A stretch of DNA of 6,525 bases from Planctomycetota bacterium (GCA_024278285.1 JAJRTM010000298.1:1-6525); one strand, 5' to 3'; positions 1 to 6,229 are shown, numbered from the stretch's first letter. Translations and numbers: made by a program. The notes: generated by a model not told the origin, from the sequence alone.

Positions 1-1
1 A

Positions 2-970
2 AGAAACGTGTTTGGCTACTCTCGCAAATTGAAATCGCTGCTTGAAACCAGAGTGAGTGAATTCGATCTGGTGCATGTGCATAATTTGTGGAGCTATCTG
101 AACATTGCGGCAAGTCGTGCCTGCCGTAAAAAGAATGTGCCGTTTGTTGTCAGCACGCATGGAATGCTCGATCCGAATTCGCTTTCTCGGAAATCGTGGA
201 AGAAAAAGTTGTATGGTCAATTGATCGAATTTCCTCAGCTTCGTCATGCTAGCGGAATGATCTACACACACGAAGAAGAACAGGCACTCGCCGATTCAAG
301 CTGCTCTGGATTGCCAGCCGGGTATGTCGTACCACTTGGGGCAGACGAACTTCCCAATGAAGGCATCACTGAAGCCAAAGCTGAACTCCTGGAAAAGTAT
401 CCTGCTTTCAAGGATAAGAAGCTGGTCTTGTTTTTTGGGCGGCTCCATCCGAAGAAAGGGCTTGATCTTCTCATCCCTGCAATGGCAATTCTTTTGCAAA
501 AAATGCCTGCTGCCCATCTGGTTCTAGCTGGCCCCATCGATGATGGCTACCGTGGCAAGATTGAGCGAATGGTCAAAGAGCATCAACTGGAAGAACAGAT
601 TACGTTTACCGGGCCGGTTTATGAAACTCAAAAGTGGGGCATGCTCTCTCTAGCAGATCTGTTTGTGTTGCCTTCCTATCAGGAGAATTTCGCCATCACG
701 GTTGTGGAAGCTTTACGGGTCGGCTTGCCGGTTGTCTTGAGCGAACATGTCAATATCTGGCAAGACATTGTTTCTGCAAATGCGGGATTAAAATGCCTGT
801 TAGATCCTGTTGATATTGCCAACACTTTGGAAAAAGTTCTTCATGACGATAAGCTGCATCGCAAACTTTCAGCAAACGGCCCCGCGCTCGTAGAACGTGA
901 ATTCACCTGGCAGGTCGCTGGGGAAAAACTTCTGGAAAGCTATCAGCAGATTCTTGCTTTGAATCCTTAG
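2..970 (+). CDS. Glycosyltransferase, GT-B fold, GT4 type (5' end cut by the window)
   Basis: This enzyme probably transfers a sugar from an activated nucleotide donor to a growing polysaccharide or other surface glycan in the cytoplasm. Residues are numbered from the GTG codon at 8. The N-terminal acceptor domain is partly present (HVHNLWSY near 23-30, STHGMLDP near 49-56). The C-terminal donor domain is complete: FFGRLHPKKG at 142-151 gives the usual Arg and Lys phosphate contacts, LVLAGP is at 171-176, and E226-x7-E234 (ENFAITVVE) is the family nucleotide-sugar motif. The frame is open upstream of 8 to the edge, and family members usually have some 50-80 more residues, so the GTG at 8 is not the true start. 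The stop is TAG at 968-970, only 19 bases before the next gene, suggesting co-transcription. The sugar and acceptor cannot be read from sequence. The family call is firm. Confidence 0.93.
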   Translation, partial: RNVFGYSRKLKSLLETRVSEFDLVHVHNLWSYLNIAASRACRKKNVPFVVSTHGMLDPNSLSRKSWKKKLYGQLIEFPQLRHASGMIYTHEEEQALADSSCSGLPAGYVVPLGADELPNEGITEAKAELLEKYPAFKDKKLVLFFGRLHPKKGLDLLIPAMAILLQKMPAAHLVLAGPIDDGYRGKIERMVKEHQLEEQITFTGPVYETQKWGMLSLADLFVLPSYQENFAITVVEALRVGLPVVLSEHVNIWQDIVSANAGLKCLLDPVDIANTLEKVLHDDKLHRKLSANGPALVEREFTWQVAGEKLLESYQQILALNP

Positions 971-989
971 TAAACCGTTGGTCAAAATA

Positions 990-3719
990 ATGACAAGGTT
1001 TAACGCTTCTCTATTCGTCTTCTTTTGCCTGTCGCTACAGGTATTTGCAGAAGAACCTCCTCGTTTAGAATCGCAGAAGGTTACGTTTGTTGATCACGTT
1101 CGTCCGTTGATGCAGCGGCTTGGCTGTGCTGCTTTTCGTTGTCATGGTGGAATTGAAGGAAAGGGTGAATTTCGTCTGAGTCGGAATGGCTTGAAGACAA
1201 ATTCTGATTATGAAGAGGTTCTGAAATACTGCCAGACGAACACCGCGAATAAGAGTTTGTCGTTTTTGACAATGCTGGAGGAGCATGAAGAGGGAGAGCG
1301 GGTTGCTCTCGGGCCGTATGAGACGCAATTACTCCAAAGATGGTTTGAGCAGGGAAACCTGCGAGGGGAAAGCCTTCCTCCTCAACGCCTGATTATTGAG
1401 CCTGCTTTTGTAGAGTGCAAAAACGGCGAAGCCAGCATTACTCTAGTCGCATTGCATGAAGATGGATCCCGGCAGAGTATCACTAATCTGGTTGTTATTC
1501 ATCTCAAAAACCCCTCGATCGCGCAGATCGAGCCTTCCGGCCAAGTCTCGGCTCTCTCACCTGGATCCACTGGTTTTTCCGTTTCGTACCGAGGTGTTAC
1601 TGCTTACGGAATGATTGTTGTTCCGGTTCAGGAAGATTCTTCAACAAGCCGATCGCTTCGGAAACAGAATGAAATTGATCATTATGTTGGTCGGTCATTG
1701 CAGGCACTCAACGTTGTCCCTTCAACTCAAGCGGCATCAAAAACCCTTCTTCGTCGAGTTGCTTTTGACCTGACAGGACATCCTCCCACGCTACAGGATT
1801 ATGATGCTTGCCCTGCTGAATGGTCGCAAACGGAGTACGCAGATCATGTTGATCAACTCATCAACAGCGATCCGTTTTCTCGTAAGTGGGGACGCTGGAT
1901 CGCAGAGTTATCCGGTTGCGATGAACGCAATTTGAGTCCGGCGGCGTTTGCGATGAAGGTTCGCAACGAGCCTTTGGCATTTGCCTGGTATGATTGGACC
2001 CGTCAGCGTGTTGCTCAGGATGCACCCTATCACGAGATCGTTCGCAATCAGCTTGCGGCGACAAGTCGAGGCAACCGCTCCACTCAGCAGTACAGCGATT
2101 TTTACGAGGAATTGTGCGAGACGCTCAAAGAAAAATTCAGCTCCAAACTGTTTGCTGATGAGGCGAGTAATGATCTGTTCTGGAAAACAACTTTAGGCAG
2201 ACGAAACGAGTTTATCGCTCAGCAATTTTTGGGGCTTGATCTGGAATGTGCGCGTTGCCATGACCACCCGTCGGAACGCTGGACACAGAATGATTACGAT
2301 GCGTTCGCGGCTGTTTTTAATCGAGTCGTTTATCAGGAGCAGCCTCTCACTCGTCATAATAAGCGACAGGTTTTAAGTTACCTGGCAGGGGGAATTGCAT
2401 TCGCTCTTTTGATGCTTCTGGGAATTAGTTTGAAGCTGAGGAAATCATTCCCGACGATCAGTTATTTACTGTTTGGAATGGGCGTTGTTGTACTCGGTTT
2501 CGTCGTGTTTTGTGGAATCAATTATCTACATTTGATCAACGAGAAAATGACATTCACTGCTCGAGGATTCGGCGTCTATTTTGTCGATTCCTTATGCCCC
2601 TGGACAGATAGCCAATTGAAGATTGTTTCGCTTGGAGGTATTGCAATTGTTGCGTGCCTTGTGATTGCAATCCTTCTTTTTCGGTCTCGAAAAATGGTCG
2701 CCAGAGCAGTCGGTTGGGGAACTGTTGCGGTTCTGGCATTCATTGTTGCTGCAACAATAGATGCAGCCTATGTTCACACACTTGGTGCGGGACAAGATCG
2801 TTTTTCTGGCGTGCATGCTCTTCACCATGCGGTATTAAGGAAAGCAGGAGTGGGGGGCAGAGAGCAGCAGCCTCGGGAAATTTTCCTCTCCCACTCAGCT
2901 GACCGTTCCACAGAAATAATCCCCGCAGTTCCAGCAGGCCCAGCTTTTCAAAATGGTGTTGAAGATGACCCCCGTAAAGAATTGATTGAGTGGTTAATTC
3001 ATAAAGACCCAAATCAATTCCTGGCTCGCAATTTTGTGAATCGAGTCTGGGCAGAAATTATGGGGGAAGGGCTTGTTTCTCCCGTTGATAACCTTTCGCC
3101 AGCGAACCCGCCCAGCGATCCCTTCCTGCTGGATTGGCTGGTTGCTGACTTTATCAACCACAATTGGTCGCTGAAGCATCTGGTTCGTCAGATCGTTCTT
3201 TCATCAGCCTATCGCCGCTCAACAATTGATTTTGAAGACCCACGCGGCGCCCGTTCAATACGCCCACTCCAAGCAGCAGAGCGATTTCATTTGATTGAAG
3301 CAATCGCTGGAATAAAATTGCATTTCGGAAAAGACTGTAACCCTCAAGCAAAATCTGCTTACGATGCTTTTGTGCGCCTCAAACCGTCAACGCCAGTTGG
3401 CAAATTGATGAGACAGCTCCTGAAAAGTAGTCTGAAGAATCAAAAAGATATACCTCTTAACGCCGCAATAAATTCATTGACCGATAACCGCAGACTTGCG
3501 CTGATTACAGGTAATAGCCAGTGGATTGGTGCATCGGGCAAATTAGATTCCAATACAAAAATTAATCGAATGAGCTTGCTCGCGATGGGGCGAAAACTGG
3601 AACCTCAAAATCATGAGTTTCTGGTAGAATTTGTGGAAAGCCATGGCGACCAACAAGCGGCATGGAATGAAATTCTCTGGGTATTATTGAATACGGAAGA
3701 AGCTCAGTTCAATTACTGA
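990..3719 (+). CDS. DUF1549/DUF1553 planctomycete cytochrome-type protein with a four-helix membrane insert
   Basis: This is a secreted protein of the planctomycete PSD1 type, 909 residues from ATG 990. That start gives a clean Sec signal (1-20, cleavage after VFA). The in-frame TTG at 978 adds four residues and is less likely; neither has a clear Shine-Dalgarno. Order of parts: a cytochrome-like N-terminal domain with C46-x4-C51-H52; a BIG2-like Ig domain near 134-213; DUF1549 near 227-446, containing FDLTGHPPT and ending in C420-x2-C423-H424; four predicted transmembrane helices (461-481, 489-513, 545-564, 573-595); and DUF1553 near 656-909, with NRVWAEIMGEGLV and the usual WVLLNTEEAQFNY ending. 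CxxCH motifs normally bind heme c covalently outside the cytoplasm. The biochemical role of this family is not established. The DUF1501 gene 38 bases downstream is its usual neighbour. The membrane insert is the odd part, since relatives are normally soluble between the two domains. Confidence 0.93.
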   Translation: MTRFNASLFVFFCLSLQVFAEEPPRLESQKVTFVDHVRPLMQRLGCAAFRCHGGIEGKGEFRLSRNGLKTNSDYEEVLKYCQTNTANKSLSFLTMLEEHEEGERVALGPYETQLLQRWFEQGNLRGESLPPQRLIIEPAFVECKNGEASITLVALHEDGSRQSITNLVVIHLKNPSIAQIEPSGQVSALSPGSTGFSVSYRGVTAYGMIVVPVQEDSSTSRSLRKQNEIDHYVGRSLQALNVVPSTQAASKTLLRRVAFDLTGHPPTLQDYDACPAEWSQTEYADHVDQLINSDPFSRKWGRWIAELSGCDERNLSPAAFAMKVRNEPLAFAWYDWTRQRVAQDAPYHEIVRNQLAATSRGNRSTQQYSDFYEELCETLKEKFSSKLFADEASNDLFWKTTLGRRNEFIAQQFLGLDLECARCHDHPSERWTQNDYDAFAAVFNRVVYQEQPLTRHNKRQVLSYLAGGIAFALLMLLGISLKLRKSFPTISYLLFGMGVVVLGFVVFCGINYLHLINEKMTFTARGFGVYFVDSLCPWTDSQLKIVSLGGIAIVACLVIAILLFRSRKMVARAVGWGTVAVLAFIVAATIDAAYVHTLGAGQDRFSGVHALHHAVLRKAGVGGREQQPREIFLSHSADRSTEIIPAVPAGPAFQNGVEDDPRKELIEWLIHKDPNQFLARNFVNRVWAEIMGEGLVSPVDNLSPANPPSDPFLLDWLVADFINHNWSLKHLVRQIVLSSAYRRSTIDFEDPRGARSIRPLQAAERFHLIEAIAGIKLHFGKDCNPQAKSAYDAFVRLKPSTPVGKLMRQLLKSSLKNQKDIPLNAAINSLTDNRRLALITGNSQWIGASGKLDSNTKINRMSLLAMGRKLEPQNHEFLVEFVESHGDQQAAWNEILWVLLNTEEAQFNY
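2370..2774 (+). other. Four-helix transmembrane insert inside the DUF1549/DUF1553 protein
   Basis: Residues 461-595 (numbered from ATG 990) contain four strongly hydrophobic stretches of 20-25 residues. The short loops between helices 1-2 (LKLRKS) and 3-4 (RSRKMVAR) are rich in Lys and Arg, as expected for cytoplasmic loops. The longer loop between helices 2 and 3 (about 31 residues, with DSLCPWTD) would be periplasmic. An even number of helices returns DUF1553 to the same side as DUF1549, so the topology agrees with the N-terminal signal peptide. H514 and H596 sit at the outer ends of helices 2 and 4. I do not recognise this block as a known membrane domain. Frame and codon use run straight through it, with no sign of a disrupted gene. 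Confidence 0.85.
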
Positions 3720-3744
3720 AGTGAAATGTATTGGCTGGAGAAAC

Positions 3745-3750
3745 AAGGAG
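3745..3750 (+). promoter_or_regulatory. Shine-Dalgarno for the DUF1501 gene
   Basis: AAGGAG lies seven bases before the ATG at 3758. It decides the start among a TTG at 3731 and ATGs at 3758, 3761 and 3770. The preceding gene ends at 3719, so this site would serve internal initiation on a shared mRNA. Confidence 0.75.
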
Positions 3751-3757
3751 AAAAGAA

Positions 3758-5002
3758 ATGATGCGTGCTATGGAAAACAGGGTGACTATTGGTCGGCGAA
3801 GATTCCTGCAGGCGGGGGTTTCTTCACTGGCTGCAACACATTCTCTGCGTGCGTATTGTTCTGAGATTCCCAGAAAAGCGGAACTCGAACAATCTGTCAT
3901 TTGTGTCTATCTCAAAGGAGGGCTCAGTCAGGTAGACTCGTTTGATCCGAAGCCGAATTCCAAGTATCGAATCTTTAAACCGATTTCAACAGCCATCCCC
4001 GGAATCTCTTTTTCTGAACTGCTTCCGAATCTGGCAAAAAATGCAGAGCGGTTCAGCCTGCTGCGTAGCGTGACACATTCACATACAAACCACGTGATCG
4101 CAGAGTATTGCATGCGGAGTGGAAGGCAGGATGCGGGAGCAGAGACTCCTTCGTTTGGTGCGGTACTGGCTCATCAAAATGGCTGGAAAATCCCCCCCGT
4201 CTACACTGCAATCCCGTCAACAAGGTCTGATGCAGGTTTCCTTGGATCGACATGCAGCGCATTCAACCTTCTTGAAGCTGACATCTTCAGGAAAAAAACA
4301 GAGGCCATTACAGATCAGGTTAGTCATGATCGAAAACTGCTCGCCAGGCTTGGTAACAAATTGTCTCAAAAAGGACTTCTTTCATCTACTCTTCAACAAC
4401 GAAATGAAGCGTACCGCAGAGCCTGGTCAATTCTTGAATCTGATGAAATGCAAAGCATCGTCGATTTGTCCAACGAGCCGAATAAGCTAAGACAAACTTA
4501 TGGCACGACTGATGAAGGTGACTACTTACTGCTCGCAAGGCGTCTTGCAGAACGTGGCACACGGTTTGTTTTTGTCGAACTGACCGGCTGGGACATGCAC
4601 ACGAATATTGAATCGAATATTAAGAAAAAACTGCCACCGGTTGATCAGGCAATCGCTGCTTTAATCAATGATCTTCGAGATCGAGGGCTTGATAAAAAAA
4701 TAGCAGTACTCGTTAATACCGAATTCGGCAGAACACCATTCATCGTGCCTCAGCGTGCAGGACGGGATCATTGCACGGGCGCGATGTCCCTATTGATTGC
4801 TGGAGGTGGAACCGAAAGTGGTCGTGTTATTGGAAAGACTGACCAAGAGGGCGGAACAGTAAAAGAACGCCCCATTACACCCGAAGATTTGGCTCAAACT
4901 TTATATAAGCTTATGGGCATTGACGTCAATGAATCAGACTTACTGCCCGATGGTCGCCGCCTGCTAACTGAAGGTGCGGTTATTGAAGAGCTGTTTTTGT
5001 AG
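3758..5002 (+). CDS. DUF1501 family secreted protein with Tat signal
   Basis: This is a 414-residue member of DUF1501, a family related to the alkaline phosphatase/sulfatase fold and abundant in planctomycetes; its substrate is unknown. The N-terminus has GRRRFLQAG at 12-20, a good twin-arginine motif, followed by a weak hydrophobic stretch and a likely cut near LRA (30-32), so the protein is probably exported folded. Family landmarks are all present: YLKGGLSQVDSFDPKP near 51-66, THSHTNH at 106-112, WDMH at 278-281, EFGRTP at 322-327, GRDH at 335-338, TPEDLAQTLYKLMGID near 374-389. The Asp and His residues in these motifs occupy the places where metal ligands would be expected. At 414 residues it is at the short end for the family. 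It follows the DUF1549/DUF1553 gene by 38 bases, a common pairing that suggests joint function at the cell envelope. The C-run at 4192-4198 keeps frame. Confidence 0.93.
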   Translation: MMRAMENRVTIGRRRFLQAGVSSLAATHSLRAYCSEIPRKAELEQSVICVYLKGGLSQVDSFDPKPNSKYRIFKPISTAIPGISFSELLPNLAKNAERFSLLRSVTHSHTNHVIAEYCMRSGRQDAGAETPSFGAVLAHQNGWKIPPVYTAIPSTRSDAGFLGSTCSAFNLLEADIFRKKTEAITDQVSHDRKLLARLGNKLSQKGLLSSTLQQRNEAYRRAWSILESDEMQSIVDLSNEPNKLRQTYGTTDEGDYLLLARRLAERGTRFVFVELTGWDMHTNIESNIKKKLPPVDQAIAALINDLRDRGLDKKIAVLVNTEFGRTPFIVPQRAGRDHCTGAMSLLIAGGGTESGRVIGKTDQEGGTVKERPITPEDLAQTLYKLMGIDVNESDLLPDGRRLLTEGAVIEELFL

Positions 5003-5054
5003 AGATATTACAGGAAGATCAGTTTTATTGAAAAACTCCCATTTTAACACCTAT

Positions 5055-5065
5055 GACGGTTGCAT
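5055..5065 (+). repeat. Direct repeat, copy 1 (GACGGTTGCAT)
   Basis: The 11-base word GACGGTTGCAT occurs here and at 5237-5247, on both sides of the operon terminator. In both copies CTGAC follows within a few bases (gap of 4 here, 2 in the other). The core ACGGTTG also occurs inverted at 5119-5125. No coding function is seen. Confidence 0.6.
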
Positions 5066-5089
5066 ACCACTGACCAGCATCTGTACAAT
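5060..5089 (+). promoter_or_regulatory. Weak promoter candidate within repeat copy 1
   Basis: TTGCAT (5060-5065) and TACAAT (5084-5089) are 18 bases apart. The -10 box matches the sigma-70 consensus at five of six positions, the -35 box at only three. Transcripts from here would meet the hairpin at 5148-5183, so this may be chance or a short leader RNA. Confidence 0.25.
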
Positions 5090-5099
5090 CCAGTCTTGT

Positions 5100-5121
5100 A
5101 AGTGCAATGTCCAGTTAACAA
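5100..5121 (-). repeat. Inverted repeat, left arm
   Basis: The reverse complement of this 22-base stretch matches 5228-5249 closely. Both contain TTGTTA, then CTGGAC, then TTGCA, with a one-base insertion and a one-base deletion between them. The two arms bracket the operon terminator and span about 150 bases. I see no clear target-site duplication outside the arms. Confidence 0.5.
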
Positions 5122-5147
5122 CCGTACGAGACATTACAAAATAGGAG

Positions 5148-5183
5148 GGCACCACAAGGTGGGTGCCGTCATTCTTCTTTTTT
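5148..5183 (+). terminator. Probable intrinsic terminator of the three-gene block
   Basis: GGCACCAC (5148-5155) pairs with GTGG-G-TGCC (5159-5167) to give an eight-pair stem with one bulged G and an AAG loop. After seven intervening bases comes CTTCTTTTTT. The T-run is not immediately next to the stem, so the terminator is plausible rather than ideal. It lies 145 bases beyond the DUF1501 stop codon. Confidence 0.55.
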
Positions 5184-5227
5184 CACCATCCCTGCGAATT
5201 TGTTAAAATGGGGAAAATGATTAAAGT

Positions 5228-5249
5228 TTGTTACTGGACGGTTGCATTT
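5228..5249 (+). repeat. Inverted repeat right arm, containing direct repeat copy 2
   Basis: This arm mirrors 5100-5121 and includes the second exact copy of GACGGTTGCAT (5237-5247). It lies about 100 bases upstream of the PEP-CTERM start codon, where a regulatory site would be reasonable. Confidence 0.5.
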
Positions 5250-5270
5250 CTGACACAGAGTTGGTATTTA
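5242..5270 (+). promoter_or_regulatory. Weak promoter candidate for the PEP-CTERM gene
   Basis: TTGCAT (5242-5247) is followed after 17 bases by TATTTA (5265-5270). Spacing is ideal, but each box matches the sigma-70 consensus at only three of six positions. It is placed after the operon terminator and about 75 bases before the start codon. I saw no sigma-54 type GG-N10-GC pattern here. Confidence 0.25.
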
Positions 5271-5306
5271 TAGGATTACGGGTAACAGAGGGAACAGTGT
5301 TGTTCA

Positions 5307-5320
5307 TCTCTTGGAAGAGA
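5307..5320 (+). promoter_or_regulatory. Perfect palindrome in the leader of the PEP-CTERM gene
   Basis: TCTCTTGGAAGAGA is a perfect 6+6 inverted repeat around GG, ending 25 bases before ATG 5346. Just upstream GAACA and TGTTC (5292-5305) form a second short inverted repeat around GTGT. These could be repressor or activator half-sites, or small mRNA hairpins near the ribosome binding site. No known regulator is recognised. Confidence 0.3.
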
Positions 5321-5345
5321 CACAAACTTAAAAAGGGGACTACAA

Positions 5346-6026
5346 ATGAGGTGTTTCGTTTATTCTACTGCAATTGCACTAATGCTGTGCAGCTCAGCTT
5401 CGGCGAGTTTGGTTATTGATGATTTTTCCTCTGCGGTATCCATTAATGGCGTAGGCTCTGACGGACCAGACGCTGTCGCTTTGGGAACACGTAGTATTAC
5501 GTTGGCAAACGTAAGTTTTGGAAGTGGGGTATCTTCCGGGGCTAATGTATTTACAGCTACATTTGGGAATACATTTGGTTCTACCCAACTGTCAATGGTA
5601 TATGATTTCACTTCTCCAATAGATTTGCACTCAGCTGGTAGCTTTCCTGGTAGCCCGCTGGTATTAGATCTTTTTGACGTGGTTGATGGTACATTTGCTC
5701 TTGATGTGATTTACGAAGGTGTTGCGGGGTCAGCAACAACACAGTTTTCTATTAGCGGAACAGGGCCAATGGGGGTACCGGGTACAGCGTTTGGCAATGG
5801 TGCACTTGCTTCTGCCGTTGACAGAATTACTCTCAATTTTAGAGCTACTTCGTTGGTCCCAGATGGTTTTGGTGGAAATTTTGCTAGATTCAGCAGCAGC
5901 TCTGCTTCAATCTCTGCGGTTCCTGAACCAACTTCACTGGCTCTGCTTGGGGCGTCTATGTTTGGTGGATTTGGGGTTGTTGCCCGCCGACGTAAGAAGA
6001 AAATTACTGAAGAAGTTAAAGCTTGA
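5346..6026 (+). CDS. PEP-CTERM sorting domain protein
   Basis: This is a 226-residue exported protein expected to be processed by an exosortase and delivered to the cell surface or extracellular matrix. The signal peptide is residues 1-20, cut after SASA. The middle is rich in Gly, Ser, Thr and Val and begins LVIDDFSS; it looks like a beta-sandwich of the kind common in planctomycete and cyanobacterial PEP-CTERM proteins, with no catalytic motif. The C-terminus carries V192-P-E-P, a hydrophobic helix near 196-213 and the basic cluster RRRKKK (214-219), then seven more residues. AAGGGGA (5333-5339) six bases upstream is a good Shine-Dalgarno and fixes the start. The gene stands alone between two terminators. 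No exosortase gene is in the window, which is usual because these substrates are scattered. Class assignment is firm; the specific role is unknown. Confidence 0.92.
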   Translation: MRCFVYSTAIALMLCSSASASLVIDDFSSAVSINGVGSDGPDAVALGTRSITLANVSFGSGVSSGANVFTATFGNTFGSTQLSMVYDFTSPIDLHSAGSFPGSPLVLDLFDVVDGTFALDVIYEGVAGSATTQFSISGTGPMGVPGTAFGNGALASAVDRITLNFRATSLVPDGFGGNFARFSSSSASISAVPEPTSLALLGASMFGGFGVVARRRKKKITEEVKA

Positions 6027-6044
6027 ATTGCTATACGATTCACC

Positions 6045-6054
6045 CGTAGAGTCC
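6045..6054 (+). repeat. Possible REP head fragment
   Basis: CGTAGAGTCC matches the first bases of the REP-like elements at 6151-6160 (CGTAGGGTCC) and, inverted, at 6208-6229 (GTAGAGTCC). The hairpin part is missing. The match ends three bases before the terminator arm, so this may be a decayed third copy or chance. Confidence 0.3.
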
Positions 6055-6056
6055 AG

Positions 6057-6089
6057 AAAACGCCGGCTAGTATGCCGGCGTTTTTTTTT
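6057..6089 (+). terminator. Strong intrinsic terminator after the PEP-CTERM gene
   Basis: CGCCGGC (6061-6067) and GCCGGCG (6074-6080) form a perfect seven-pair GC stem with a TAGTAT loop, directly followed by nine T. Flanking AAAA and TTTT lengthen the stem to eleven pairs. A second T7 run follows at 6093-6099. It starts 30 bases after the stop codon. Confidence 0.95.
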
Positions 6090-6151
6090 GAATTTTTTTG
6101 AAACAATTCAGCGACTTGCAATAAGAGTTGCTGGGATTCGTATTTTAGACC

Positions 6152-6173
6152 GTAGGGTCCGCTATTGCAGACC
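6152..6173 (+). repeat. REP-like element, copy 1
   Basis: GTAG (6152-6155) is followed by GGTCCGC-TATT-GCAGACC, a seven-pair stem with one C/A mismatch and a four-base loop. A GTAG tetranucleotide beside a small palindrome is the known layout of REP sequences mobilised by RAYT transposases. The reverse complement of copy 2 matches it at 20 of 22 positions. Confidence 0.55.
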
Positions 6174-6207
6174 ATCGCATGAAACAGAGGCATAAAATTC
6201 CTGGCGT

Positions 6208-6229
6208 GGTCCGCAATAGCGGACTCTAC
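6208..6229 (-). repeat. REP-like element, copy 2 (inverted)
   Basis: On the minus strand this reads GTAG then AGTCCGC-TATT-GCGGACC, with six perfect inner pairs. Copies 1 and 2 face each other across a 34-base spacer, as in a BIME-type pair. Together they could also form one long hairpin with 22-base arms. No transposase is in the window. Confidence 0.55.

Noticed and set aside
2..10. Glycosyltransferase as a 5'-truncated pseudogene
   Set aside because: The frame is open to the first base of the window, so the missing N-terminus is explained by the window edge.
978..989. TTG at 978 as start of the DUF1549/DUF1553 gene
   Set aside because: The ATG at 990 gives a better signal peptide start; the extra four residues have no support.
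4192..4198. Run of seven C as a possible frameshift in the DUF1501 gene
   Set aside because: The family motifs before and after the run are in one frame, so the gene is intact.
4119..4490. 123-residue frame on the plus strand
   Set aside because: It lies fully inside the DUF1501 gene in another frame and has no start signal or domain.
5292..5305. GAAC-N6-GTTC as a LexA box
   Set aside because: The spacing does not match the known GAAC-N4-GTTC or GTTC-N7-GTTC forms, and the gene has no link to DNA damage.
5228..5419. 63-residue frame ahead of the PEP-CTERM gene
   Set aside because: It begins in the repeat arm, overlaps the leader and the start of the real gene, and lacks a Shine-Dalgarno.
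5711..6193. 160-residue frame on the minus strand
   Set aside because: It lies antisense to the PEP-CTERM gene, crosses its terminator, and has no ribosome binding site or recognisable domain.
5719..6195. 158-residue frame on the plus strand
   Set aside because: It overlaps the PEP-CTERM gene in another frame, continues through the strong terminator and into a REP copy, and looks like an artefact of Ser/Gly/Leu-rich codons.
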